This document shows, piece after piece, positions 6,373 through 12,354 of a DNA stretch of 12,354 nucleotides. The position numbers and the translations under genes are program-made. The first letter of the stretch is position 1. Each line of letters opens with the position of its first letter. Source of the stretch: Hyphomicrobiales bacterium. GTDB lineage: Bacteria; Pseudomonadota; Alphaproteobacteria; Rhizobiales; Beijerinckiaceae. The stretch lies in contig JAATEW010000156.1 in assembly GCA_015655535.1 (NCBI GenBank), positions 1-12,354 on the forward strand, read 5' to 3'. The notes below the pieces were generated by a model. That model worked only from the letters and a program-made list of their open reading frames with translations. It was not told the origin of the DNA and searched no databases.

Positions 6373-6382
6373 CCGGACTGAC

Positions 6383-6406
6383 CAGGTCGCGCTAAATCGC
6401 GACCTG
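6383..6406. terminator. Perfect hairpin between cysK and kup
   Basis: CAGGTCGCG-CTAAAT-CGCGACCTG is a perfect 9-bp stem with a 6-base loop, 10 bases after the cysK stop. The kup stop codon (6392-6394) is in the loop. There is no T-run on either side, so it may be a Rho-assisted end or a 3' stabilising hairpin rather than a classical intrinsic terminator. Confidence 0.6.
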
Positions 6407-8362
6407 CCTTCCAATCTCGACGGTCTGTTCCTGCGGCAGACGCAACACGTCGCCGACATGCGTCTCGTTGCGCGCCATGGCCGCATAGAGCATTTCGATC
6501 CAGCGCGGCAGGCCCTTGCCATCTTCCCGGGGCTCGATCGATTCATGCCCGACGTAATAGGTCACGTCGCTCAGATCGATCTTGCCGTCCTGGTCTTTCG
6601 CTTTCGCCAGCAGCGCCGGGATATCCGGCCGTTCCATAAAGCCGAACATGGCATCGGCGCGCCAGAAGTTCGGCGCGAGTTCGCGGATGCGCAGACGCTC
6701 GGATGGATTTGTCCAAGGGGCCGACGACGTATTGACCGTCAGCACCACGAGCTGCTCATGCAGGGCGCGATTATGCTGCAAATGCCAGACGAGCACGGGT
6801 GGCACGTCCAGATTGGTGCGGGTCAGAAACACGGCCGTGCCCGGGACGCGCGGCGTCTTGCGCGCGACCACCTGCGCCGAAAAATCCGCCACCGGAACGA
6901 GGCTCTTTTCCAGCTGCGATCGGAGCGTATCCGTTCCATGGTGCCAGATCCACATGATGCCATAGACGGCGGCTGCTATGAGAAGCGGCGCATAGCCGCC
7001 GTCGGCGATCTTCACCAGATTGGCACTGAAGAAGGCCGTATCCACGATAAAGAAGAAGCCAGCCAAGGCCGCCGCGGCCAGGAGGCTCCACTTCCAGATG
7101 TCTCGCATCGCGATAAAAAGCAGGACGGTGGTCATCAGCATGGTGGCCGAGACCGCGACACCATAGGCGCCTGCCAGATTGTCGGACTTTTTGAAGCCGA
7201 GGGTCAGCGCGATCGTGACGATCATCAAGAGCCAATTGACGGCGCCCACATAGATCTGGCCATAGCCTTCCTCCGAGGTCTGCTTGACGGATAAATGCGG
7301 CAGCCAACCCAATCGCATGGCCTGCCGGGTCATCGAAAAGGCTCCGGTAATCACCGCCTGACTGGCGATGATCGTCGCCAGCGTCGCAAGGATGATGAGA
7401 GGGATGAGAAGCGGCTGAGGACATAGGCGGAAGAAAATATTGCCATCCGAAAGCGCGCCGTCGAGGACGATGCCCGCCTGCCCCGCGTAGTTCAAAATGA
7501 GGCTTGGGAAGACTGCGCCGAGCCACGCCATGCGGATCGGCTTTGGGCCGAAATGCCCCATGTCGGCGTAAAGCGCCTCGGCGCCGGTAACGCACAGAAA
7601 AATCGCGCCCAGCACAAGAAAGCCTTTGATGCCGCCTGTCGCGAGATAGTGAAGCCCGTAGATTGGATTGAGTGCCGCCAAAACCGCCGGATTATGCAGG
7701 ATGCCGAAGATGCCCATGACAGCGAGGATCAAGAACCATAGGGCCATGATCGGTCCGAAGGCCTTGCCGATCCGCTGCGTACCCAACGGCTGGCAAATGA
7801 ACAGGAGCGCGAGAATGGCGACGGCGCCCGGCAGGATATAGGGCTCGACAGCCGGCGTCGCCATGTTCAAGCCTTCCAGCGCCGACAGTACGGAAATCGC
7901 CGGCGTCACCGCGCCATCGCCATAGATCAAGGCGGCGCCGAACAGGCCCACAGCCACGATCACGGGCCGCTTGTTCTTCTTGACGCCGATGAGCGCCATG
8001 AGGGCCAAGATCCCGCCTTCGCCATCATTATTGATGCTCATGGCGACGGTCACATATTTGATCGTCGTGATGATGAAGAGCGTCCAGACGACGAGGCTGA
8101 GCATGCCCAAAATCGCGGATGCGTCATGCCCGGCACCGGTCGCCAGCACTGTTTTCAAGGTGTAGAGGGGACTCGTCCCGATGTCGCCGAAGACGATGCC
8201 GAGGGCGGCGAGCCCCATCGCCGGCAGACTGGATTTGGGATGTCCGTGGACGGTGTCGGCTGCCGGCGCCTGGCCATTCGTTTGCCCGTCGGATGCTTGA
8301 ACAGTGCCGGTCGCGACAGTTTTTTGATCCACGGGTTCTCTCGTCGCTCGACGGCCGGTCAT
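6392..8362 (-). CDS. kup: Kup-family potassium uptake protein
   Basis: A 656-residue inner-membrane potassium transporter of the KUP/HAK/KT family, thought to import K+ with protons. The signature GIVFGDIGTSPLYT is at 55-68, followed by NNDGEGG (111-117), YGDGAVTPAISVLSALEGL (147-165) and GAEALYADMGHFG (260-272). About twelve membrane helices span residues 45-475, and a cytosolic C-terminal domain of about 180 residues ends the protein, as is usual. The first 43 residues are polar and Thr/Gln/Ala-rich and poorly conserved in such proteins. The ATG at 8360-8362 has only a weak ribosome binding site; the next Met is codon 49, too close to the first helix signature to be attractive. It is convergent with cysK, and the 31-residue miniprotein gene lies 135 bases upstream on the same strand. 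Confidence 0.95.
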   Translation of the reverse strand: MTGRRATREPVDQKTVATGTVQASDGQTNGQAPAADTVHGHPKSSLPAMGLAALGIVFGDIGTSPLYTLKTVLATGAGHDASAILGMLSLVVWTLFIITTIKYVTVAMSINNDGEGGILALMALIGVKKNKRPVIVAVGLFGAALIYGDGAVTPAISVLSALEGLNMATPAVEPYILPGAVAILALLFICQPLGTQRIGKAFGPIMALWFLILAVMGIFGILHNPAVLAALNPIYGLHYLATGGIKGFLVLGAIFLCVTGAEALYADMGHFGPKPIRMAWLGAVFPSLILNYAGQAGIVLDGALSDGNIFFRLCPQPLLIPLIILATLATIIASQAVITGAFSMTRQAMRLGWLPHLSVKQTSEEGYGQIYVGAVNWLLMIVTIALTLGFKKSDNLAGAYGVAVSATMLMTTVLLFIAMRDIWKWSLLAAAALAGFFFIVDTAFFSANLVKIADGGYAPLLIAAAVYGIMWIWHHGTDTLRSQLEKSLVPVADFSAQVVARKTPRVPGTAVFLTRTNLDVPPVLVWHLQHNRALHEQLVVLTVNTSSAPWTNPSERLRIRELAPNFWRADAMFGFMERPDIPALLAKAKDQDGKIDLSDVTYYVGHESIEPREDGKGLPRWIEMLYAAMARNETHVGDVLRLPQEQTVEIGRQVAI

Positions 8363-8497
8363 TGGAACGGTCGCCCACCAACACCTTGGCAGGCTCTTGG
8401 TTGCGCTTGGGAGTTCGGGAGCGTCGAGGATAAGGTTTGCCGGAGGGGGACTGCGGCGGAGAGACGGTTGTTGGAAAGCCGGACCAGCCTTTCGGGG

Positions 8498-8593
8498 TCA
8501 GCCGCCGAAGTGCAAGACCATCATGGCGAAGCAGCCGAACCAGGCGGCGAACATCAGGACCGGGGCGGCGAGATTGTCGTGGCGGCGGGTCAT
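8498..8593 (-). CDS. Putative 31-residue single-pass membrane miniprotein
   Basis: A short open frame upstream of kup on the same strand encodes 31 residues. The N-terminus is basic (MTRRHDN), followed by a hydrophobic segment of about 20 residues (LAAPVLMFAAWFGCFAMMVL) and the tail HFGG. The positive-inside rule would place the N-terminus in the cytoplasm. The ATG is preceded by a strong Shine-Dalgarno sequence, AGGAG, with 6-base spacing; this is the main reason for calling it a gene. It lies between a methyltransferase gene (90 bases upstream) and kup (135 bases downstream). I do not recognise the family, and it does not resemble KdpF or CydX. It could be a small regulator or subunit of a membrane complex, possibly Kup, but this is inference from position. 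A chance frame is possible. Confidence 0.5.
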   Translation of the reverse strand: MTRRHDNLAAPVLMFAAWFGCFAMMVLHFGG

Positions 8594-8645
8594 GGCGGGC
8601 TCCTGTTCGGTGACCAGAAACTCGCATAGGCACGGCCCAGCTGAT

Positions 8646-8659
8646 GTGCGGGAGCGCAC
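8646..8659 (-). terminator. Small GC hairpin after the methyltransferase gene
   Basis: GTGCG-GGAG-CGCAC is a perfect 5-bp stem 24 bases after the methyltransferase stop and 52 bases before the miniprotein start. There is no T-run, so termination is only a possibility. Confidence 0.3.
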
Positions 8660-8683
8660 GGGGCTACCTCGCACACCAGGGCT

Positions 8684-9547
8684 CTATTTATGCGCCCGAA
8701 TGTCGGCCCGGACAGCGCGGATGTCCTCGTCGGACTGCCACTGATAATCGGCATGCACCTCGGCGCGCGAGATATCGCATAATTCGATATCGACCTGATC
8801 CATCTCGAACCCGACATCCTTCAGGATGCTGATCATTTCGCTCGTGGTCATGCGATTGCAATATTGAACGTCGTTGTTCAGCAGCAGATCCCAGGTCCGG
8901 TGCGAATGCGTCAGATATCGTTTCGGCTGCCGGTTCCCGTCATAGACCGAGATGTGATCGGCGATCCCGACCTGGGCGAGAAAGCGCCCGCCCGGCCTCA
9001 TGATTTTGTACCATCCCTCCGCGGCTGCGCGGAACAGGCTCGTCTCCACATGTTCGAGCACGTCGATCGAGGTGATGGCATCGAAATGGTTCTCGGGATA
9101 ATGCGGAATGCCGTCTTCCGAGATCTGGAAGGTGATATTGAGGCGCGCATAGACCTCGTCGAAATCCTTGCACCGCGCGATGATCGCGGTGCGCTGCCGG
9201 ACGCGTTCCAATAGGCCCGGAGCAAGCGGCATCTGCTGGATTTGTTCGCAGACGACCGGAATGGTCGCCGCGAAGGACTTGAAATTGCGGCGATCCATCA
9301 CGTCGAAGCAATGGACCTCATCGTCGCGAACGAGGATCTGATAGAGGCTATAGGCGTGGACCCATCCGGTCCCCAGTTCCAAAATGCGGCTTGGCCCCTC
9401 CGGCAGATTTGCCAGCAACCAAGTACCCCGGTCGTGCCAGACGCTGCGCGGGCCGCCTTTCATTTTGGACAGGGTCCAATAGGCCGATTTGGTCAGGGCA
9501 TTGGCTGAGGCTAAGCGTAACGCCAAGGCTGTCACATAATAGTTCAT
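8684..9547 (-). CDS. Class I SAM-dependent methyltransferase
   Basis: A 287-residue protein with a Rossmann-type methyltransferase core at about 50-200. Motif I is ILELGTGWVHAYS (55-67), where the usual GxGxG is GTGWVH, followed by the acidic loop HCFDVMDRR (79-87). Motif IV/post-IV is FDAITSIDVLEHVE (155-168), and MRPGGRFLAQVG (183-194) forms the next strand. The tail (200-287) includes THSHRTWDLLLNND and may shape the substrate pocket. I recall the LGTGWVH form from methyltransferases in some surface-polysaccharide contexts, but no glycan genes are visible here, so no substrate can be given. The ribosome binding site is weak (GCGGGAT). It lies on the same strand as the membrane-protein gene 137 bases upstream; co-transcription is possible but not shown. 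Confidence 0.87.
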   Translation of the reverse strand: MNYYVTALALRLASANALTKSAYWTLSKMKGGPRSVWHDRGTWLLANLPEGPSRILELGTGWVHAYSLYQILVRDDEVHCFDVMDRRNFKSFAATIPVVCEQIQQMPLAPGLLERVRQRTAIIARCKDFDEVYARLNITFQISEDGIPHYPENHFDAITSIDVLEHVETSLFRAAAEGWYKIMRPGGRFLAQVGIADHISVYDGNRQPKRYLTHSHRTWDLLLNNDVQYCNRMTTSEMISILKDVGFEMDQVDIELCDISRAEVHADYQWQSDEDIRAVRADIRAHK

Positions 9548-9684
9548 CGCAGATCCCGCTTAAGCCCCGGCCGAATTTTAGCAAGGCTCAGGCCGCGGCA
9601 AAAGCTTTGTCATCATCGTTGAGAAAACGAGGTGAACGAAAGCCTGTTTCGAAACGCGACATATTCGATTTCGACCGCTCGCAT

Positions 9685-10734
9685 TCATCTACCGTGCAAC
9701 ACCGTCCCTGCTCTCTGCCCAAGGCCGCGGAACTTATCGGAAAGCTGATCGAGATGGCCGGCCCACTCTTGATTGATCGGCTGGCCTTCCACCAGCGCGT
9801 GGAACCGCACCATGATCATGATCAGGAACAAAGGCTTCAGAAACGCCGCCCGCACATTGGCGGCGAAAAGAAGCGCGATGATCACCGTGACGATCCCGCC
9901 GGCTTCCCTCACGCCATGCGGCAGCATCATTGTGATCGCGGCGGCGGGCGCCAGGAACAAAAGCCAGAGACAGACACTCAAGATCTTTTCGAGGATGATG
10001 ATCCAGATCGAGGTCTTCAAGATCGGCGCGGCGTTCTGACAATAATAGACGATACCGTCGCGCGCGCCCGCCCATTGGTCTTCGCCGCGCCGGGCGAGAT
10101 TATAGGAGAAGATCACCTTATCCATGTAGCGGGTCGCGCCGCGCAGCACGATATTGGCAAGATTGGCGAGGGATTCGAGGCCGGGAATAGGAAGCAGCTC
10201 TGAGACCCAATCGAGCGTCGCATGAAAGGCGTTCAGGATGCCGCGCACGAGAAGGTTGAGGCCGAGCAGCGCATTCACCTGGCCGAAACGCTCGGTGACG
10301 ATGCGGCGGCCGTAGGCGAACTGGGATTCGCTTCCATTGCCGATCTCGCCACGCGTGACGAGTTCTGTCAGAACCGCGACATGACCGCATTCGATCAGGT
10401 AAAGCACGTAGCGCAACACCGTGGTCCATAGCCAGCCGGTGCCGACGAGCCAGCCGATCAGCCAGACCCATCCGAAGGCCTGGGCGACATGCGTGCCAAG
10501 CCAGGCAGCGCCGCCAAAGGTCACTACGAGCCATAAAATACCGGCGATCGAAAACCAGAAGAGCACGGCGAAGCGCATCAAGGCATAGGGCAAGCTTTTC
10601 AGCAAAAGCCCAAAGGCCGTGGCAAGACCGGAATCGCGCACCGCCAAGGGATAGGCGTGCGGGACATCGGTCTGTGGAATATTGATATTGGCTCCGCTTA
10701 AACCTGGACCGCTCAAAAAACCGCTATCCGTCAT
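9685..10734 (-). CDS. Multi-pass inner-membrane protein of unknown function
   Basis: A 349-residue hydrophobic protein. An N-terminal polar stretch (1-45) is followed by likely helices at about 50-76, 86-116, 157-170, 242-268, 278-293 and 299-312, then an amphipathic C-terminal tail. A conserved-looking middle segment, TRYMDKVIFSYNLARRG (201-217), precedes YYCQNAAPILKTSIW (230-244). That order (xDK, a polar stretch, a cysteine-containing pre-helix, then LEK) recalls the eukaryotic choline-transporter-like (CTL) proteins, but the likeness is from memory and weak. The start at 10732-10734 is preferred: an open frame continues upstream, but the extra 68 residues are Arg/Cys-rich and would overlap sseA. 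The ribosome binding site is poor (GGGG about 8 bases upstream). The gene is divergent from sseA. Confidence 0.85.
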   Translation of the reverse strand: MTDSGFLSGPGLSGANINIPQTDVPHAYPLAVRDSGLATAFGLLLKSLPYALMRFAVLFWFSIAGILWLVVTFGGAAWLGTHVAQAFGWVWLIGWLVGTGWLWTTVLRYVLYLIECGHVAVLTELVTRGEIGNGSESQFAYGRRIVTERFGQVNALLGLNLLVRGILNAFHATLDWVSELLPIPGLESLANLANIVLRGATRYMDKVIFSYNLARRGEDQWAGARDGIVYYCQNAAPILKTSIWIIILEKILSVCLWLLFLAPAAAITMMLPHGVREAGGIVTVIIALLFAANVRAAFLKPLFLIMIMVRFHALVEGQPINQEWAGHLDQLSDKFRGLGQRAGTVLHGR

Positions 10735-10798
10735 TGCAGAGGCCCCAAATTTGCTTGGCCTCCTCCCGCGGAAGCCGGTTTGCGTGCATTGCGAATAA

Positions 10799-10854
10799 CG
10801 TGATTTAGTCAGCCCCGACCGTGCGCTAAAGCACGGCTGCGTTTGCATATCACG
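10799..10854. promoter_or_regulatory. Nested inverted repeats between the membrane-protein gene and sseA
   Basis: Outer arms CGTGAT (10799-10804) and ATCACG (10849-10854) enclose a perfect inner hairpin, CCGTGC-GCTAAA-GCACGG (10819-10836). The structure sits in the middle of a 191-base divergent intergenic region. It could be a shared operator or part of the sseA leader. No clear -35/-10 pair was found around it. Confidence 0.35.
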
Positions 10855-10894
10855 CCGCCTGAGCCAATGGCACGCAAGCCCATGCCGCCTCAGC

Positions 10895-10921
10895 CGAAGA
10901 GAGCAGGATCGAAGAGAGCAG
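10895..10921 (+). repeat. Tandem 12-base repeat at the sseA ribosome binding site
   Basis: CGAAGAGAGCAG occurs at 10895-10906 and again at 10910-10921, a 15-base period. The second copy carries the purine-rich ribosome binding site just before the sseA ATG at 10926. The first copy duplicates it. Confidence 0.6.
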
Positions 10922-10925
10922 ATCG

Positions 10926-11783
10926 ATGGCCGAACCACAATATAGCGATTTCTTCGTCTCGACCGCTTGGCTCGCAGACAATCTGACGGCGTCCGATCTC
11001 GTCGTGATCGACGGGACCTTCTTCATGCCCGACGAAGGCCGCGACGCGCATCAGGAATATCTCGCCGGCCATATTCCGGGCGCGGTTTATTTCGACATAG
11101 ACAAGATCGCCGATCTGTCGAGCGAGCTTCCGCATATGCTGCCCGATGCGCCTTTCTTCGAAGGCAAGATGGCGGCGCTTGGCATAGCCGAAGACATGCA
11201 GATCGTCGTCTACGATCAGCCTGGTCTTCTCGGCGCCGCGCGCGTCTGGTGGACCTTGCGTATCTTCGGCGCACAGAAAGTGAAGATTTTGGAAGGCGGT
11301 CTCGCCGCGTGGAAAGCCGAAGGGCGTCCGCTTGAAACCGGCCCGGTCGAACGGCCCTTCGCCAAATTCATCGCGCGCCTCGAAACCGAAATGGTCGCCG
11401 ATGCGCAAAGAGTTTTGACCGCTTCGAAAAACGGCTCACCGCAAATCGTCGATGCGCGTCAGGCCGCGCGCTTTCGCGGCGAAACCGTGGAGCCGCGGCC
11501 GGGCGTAAGGTCAGGCCATATTCCCGGCAGCCTCAACGTGCCCTATCGCGAACTTCTCGACGATGGAAAGTTGAAGGCCCCGCAAGAGATCAAGCAGGCT
11601 TTCGTTGAAGCCGGCGTCGATCTCGCGCGACCGATCATCACGACATGCGGATCGGGCGTGACGGCCGCCATTCTGCTGCTTGCGCTTGAATCCATCGGCA
11701 AGACCGGCGTCGTTCTTTATGATGGATCTTGGACAGAATGGGGCGGCCATCCCGATCTGCCGATTACAACCAACGCGGCGTGA
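10926..11783 (+). CDS. sseA: 3-mercaptopyruvate sulfurtransferase
   Basis: A 285-residue cytoplasmic protein with two rhodanese domains, the normal length for the family. The N-terminal inactive domain (about 8-135) contains the GHIPGAVYFDID segment (48-59) and has no catalytic cysteine. The C-terminal catalytic domain (about 155-280) contains GHIPGSLNVPY (197-207) and the active-site loop CGSGVTA with C241. The CG(S/T)GVT form, rather than the CRxGxx(R/T) loop of thiosulfate sulfurtransferases, marks a mercaptopyruvate enzyme, which moves sulfur from 3-mercaptopyruvate to cyanide or thiol acceptors and releases pyruvate. The ATG follows a purine-rich AGAGAG site. The gene is a single unit, divergent from the membrane-protein gene and followed by the long non-coding region at the end of the window. 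It is not adjacent to cysK, although both serve cysteine sulfur metabolism. Confidence 0.95.
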   Translation: MAEPQYSDFFVSTAWLADNLTASDLVVIDGTFFMPDEGRDAHQEYLAGHIPGAVYFDIDKIADLSSELPHMLPDAPFFEGKMAALGIAEDMQIVVYDQPGLLGAARVWWTLRIFGAQKVKILEGGLAAWKAEGRPLETGPVERPFAKFIARLETEMVADAQRVLTASKNGSPQIVDARQAARFRGETVEPRPGVRSGHIPGSLNVPYRELLDDGKLKAPQEIKQAFVEAGVDLARPIITTCGSGVTAAILLLALESIGKTGVVLYDGSWTEWGGHPDLPITTNAA

Positions 11784-11795
11784 GGTTCCCTACAG

Positions 11796-11832
11796 CGTTG
11801 CATCAAAGCAACGTTGCGTGCAGCGATGCAAC
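11796..11832 (+). terminator. GTTGC/GCAAC palindrome cluster after sseA, possible terminator
   Basis: CGTTGC-ATCAAA-GCAACG (11796-11813) is a perfect 6-bp hairpin that begins 13 bases after the sseA stop codon. Alternatively GTTGCATC (11797-11804) pairs with GATGCAAC (11825-11832). GCAACGTTGC (11808-11817) is itself palindromic. The two foldings are mutually exclusive. There is no T-run, so a regulator-binding role is equally possible. Confidence 0.4.
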
Positions 11833-11888
11833 ACTCGCCCGGCCAAGATCACGTTTTGTCGTCTGCGTAGGAAAACCGCAACGTTAAC

Positions 11889-11916
11889 TTGACGAACCTT
11901 TGGGTAACGCTACACT
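11889..11916 (+). promoter_or_regulatory. Candidate sigma-70-type promoter
   Basis: TTGACG (11889-11894) and TACACT (11911-11916) are separated by 16 bases. The match to the -35 and -10 consensus is fair. It points toward the small gene at 12327 and would give a leader of about 400 bases, or it could drive a small RNA from the hairpin-rich region just downstream. Confidence 0.4.
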
Positions 11917-11936
11917 CTTTAATATCGTGATTTGCA

Positions 11937-11999
11937 TGAAACCCTTTTGAGTTTCAGTCATTTCACGATGAAAGGTGACCGTTCGCACTTCGACGAACG
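11937..11999 (+). other. Three consecutive small hairpins downstream of the candidate promoter
   Basis: TGAAAC-N8-GTTTCA (11937-11956), TTTCA-CGA-TGAAA (11961-11973) and CGTTCG-N8-CGAACG (11980-11999) follow one another within 63 bases. All arms are perfect, and each has 5 or 6 base pairs. The density suggests a structured leader or a small RNA, but no known RNA family was recognised. Confidence 0.35.
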
Positions 12000-12121
12000 A
12001 GGCTTAGCTTCGCGGCATGGCCAAGTGGCCCATGTCTTTCTTTGAAGCTCGGTCGGCTGGCCTTCGAGGCCGCCCCTTGTCGCCGCTTTTCCCGTCCCCG
12101 GGAGCACATCAACAGCTTTGG

Positions 12122-12159
12122 CATCGCAAGCATTCGCCATGCATTTGGCGAAAGCGATG
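12122..12159. repeat. Two-part palindrome in the intergenic region
   Basis: CATCGC (12122-12127) pairs with GCGATG (12154-12159), and inside it TTCGCC (12133-12138) pairs with GGCGAA (12147-12152). The two stems are separated by an asymmetric internal loop of 5 and 1 bases. This resembles a REP-type or RIME-type palindromic element. Confidence 0.4.
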
Positions 12160-12198
12160 TCGTGTGGGGAAGGGCCATGTCGTCGCGCGTTCAGGCTG

Positions 12199-12294
12199 AG
12201 TGGAAACCGGTCAGCCGGATGAACCAACGCGTGTGACCTCAACAAGAGCACGTTCGGACTTAAAACCGGAGTCCACTTTTTCGCCAGCGCGCTC
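12199..12294. repeat. Inverted pair of REP-like intergenic elements
   Basis: Copy A (12199-12233, plus) reads AGTGGA-AA-CCGGT, then CCGGAT, then AACGCGTG. Copy B (12249-12277), read on the minus strand, is AGTGGA-CT-CCGGT, then TCCGA, then ACGTG. The two copies share these blocks in the same order and face each other across about 15 bases. Copy B also has an internal stem GGACT/AGTCC (12256-12274) and is bounded by GAGC and GCTC. The block with AAACCGG and TCCACTTTT resembles an intergenic repeat I recall as widespread in Hyphomicrobiales genomes; this is memory, not a search. Confidence 0.45.
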
Positions 12295-12326
12295 AACCGT
12301 CTCGAGACACATCAGGAGTGACTGCC

Positions 12327-12354
12327 ATGTGTGATTATTCACTGGAAATGTATG
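12327..12354 (+). CDS. Start of a small conserved hypothetical protein (3' truncated)
   Basis: The ATG at 12327 is preceded by AGGAGTG with 6-base spacing, the best ribosome binding site in this part of the window. The frame stays open to the window edge and gives MCDYSLEMY. The MCDYSL opening matches my memory of a conserved alphaproteobacterial hypothetical protein family beginning MCDYSLH, function unknown. Nine residues are too few for a firm assignment. It may be driven by the promoter candidate at 11889 or by one nearer that I did not find. Confidence 0.65.

Larger units (their letters stand above)
11784..12326. other. 543-base intergenic region rich in inverted repeats
   Basis: No convincing gene was found on either strand. 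The open frames here lack good ribosome binding sites, and one of them simply translates the palindromic elements. The stretch holds a GTTGC/GCAAC palindrome cluster after sseA, a candidate promoter at 11889-11916, three consecutive small hairpins (11937-11999), a two-part stem (12122-12159) and an inverted pair of REP-like elements (12199-12294). It ends at the ribosome binding site of the next gene. Confidence 0.55.

Noticed and set aside
8124..8633. Open frames on both strands overlapping the kup start and the region upstream
   Set aside because: Arg/Pro/Ser-rich translations with no domain; they overlap the kup coding region and the better supported 31-residue frame.
10735..10938. Longer start of the membrane-protein gene at 10938
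   Set aside because: The 68 added residues are Arg/Cys-rich low-quality sequence, cover the divergent intergenic region and overlap the sseA start.
11958..12296. 112-residue minus-strand open frame
   Set aside because: It translates the palindromic and REP-like elements, has no good ribosome binding site and has no recognisable domain.
1..12354. tRNA, rRNA, CRISPR, insertion sequence or phage features
   Set aside because: No cloverleaf-like segment, spaced repeat array, transposase motif or terminal inverted repeat with target duplication was seen on reading both strands.

Overview
The window looks like a stretch of chromosomal DNA from an alphaproteobacterium of the order Hyphomicrobiales, plausibly the Beijerinckiaceae or a neighbouring family. 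I infer this from the GC-rich codon use, the style of the cysteine synthase, Kup and mercaptopyruvate sulfurtransferase proteins, and degenerate copies of an intergenic palindrome that resembles repeats I remember from this order. No rRNA, tRNA, CRISPR, transposase, integrase or phage gene is visible.

Layout. (1) Positions 1-257: the last 44 codons of an outer-membrane beta-barrel-like protein, then a hairpin-rich convergent junction with a strong terminator. (2) 258-2346, minus strand: a NarX/UhpB-type sensor histidine kinase followed 16 bases later by its NarL/FixJ-type response regulator. (3) 2547-3530, plus strand, divergent from the kinase: a secreted protein made of two copies of a DUF3280-like domain. 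(4) 3537-4136, minus: a protein with two PilZ domains, both keeping the cyclic-di-GMP binding residues. (5) 4360-5142, minus: a short-chain dehydrogenase, divergent from (6) cysK at 5341-6372. (7) 6392-8362, minus: the potassium transporter kup. (8) 8498-8593, minus: a 31-residue putative membrane miniprotein with a good ribosome binding site. (9) 8684-9547, minus: a SAM-dependent methyltransferase. (10) 9685-10734, minus: a multi-pass membrane protein of unknown function, divergent from (11) sseA at 10926-11783. (12) 11784-12326: 543 bases without a convincing gene, holding several inverted repeats, a candidate promoter and a pair of inverted REP-like elements. (13) From 12327: the first nine codons of a small conserved hypothetical protein.

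How the genes fit together. Most are single-gene housekeeping or accessory units. The clearest functional unit is the kinase/regulator pair with the divergent tandem-DUF3280 secreted protein: the secreted protein could be a target of the pair or a periplasmic partner of the sensor, but the sequence does not prove this. cysK and sseA both handle reduced sulfur and cysteine but lie more than 4 kb apart and are not an operon. Every convergent gene pair is separated by a hairpin, and in two cases the stop codons lie inside it. Two of these hairpins share the same core (GGCT-NNTTCAA-AGCC).

I see no clear new multi-gene defence or metabolic system. The best leads are the 31-residue miniprotein next to kup, the duplicated DUF3280 protein beside a two-component system, a leader hairpin that could mask the kinase ribosome binding site, and the structured region before 12327.
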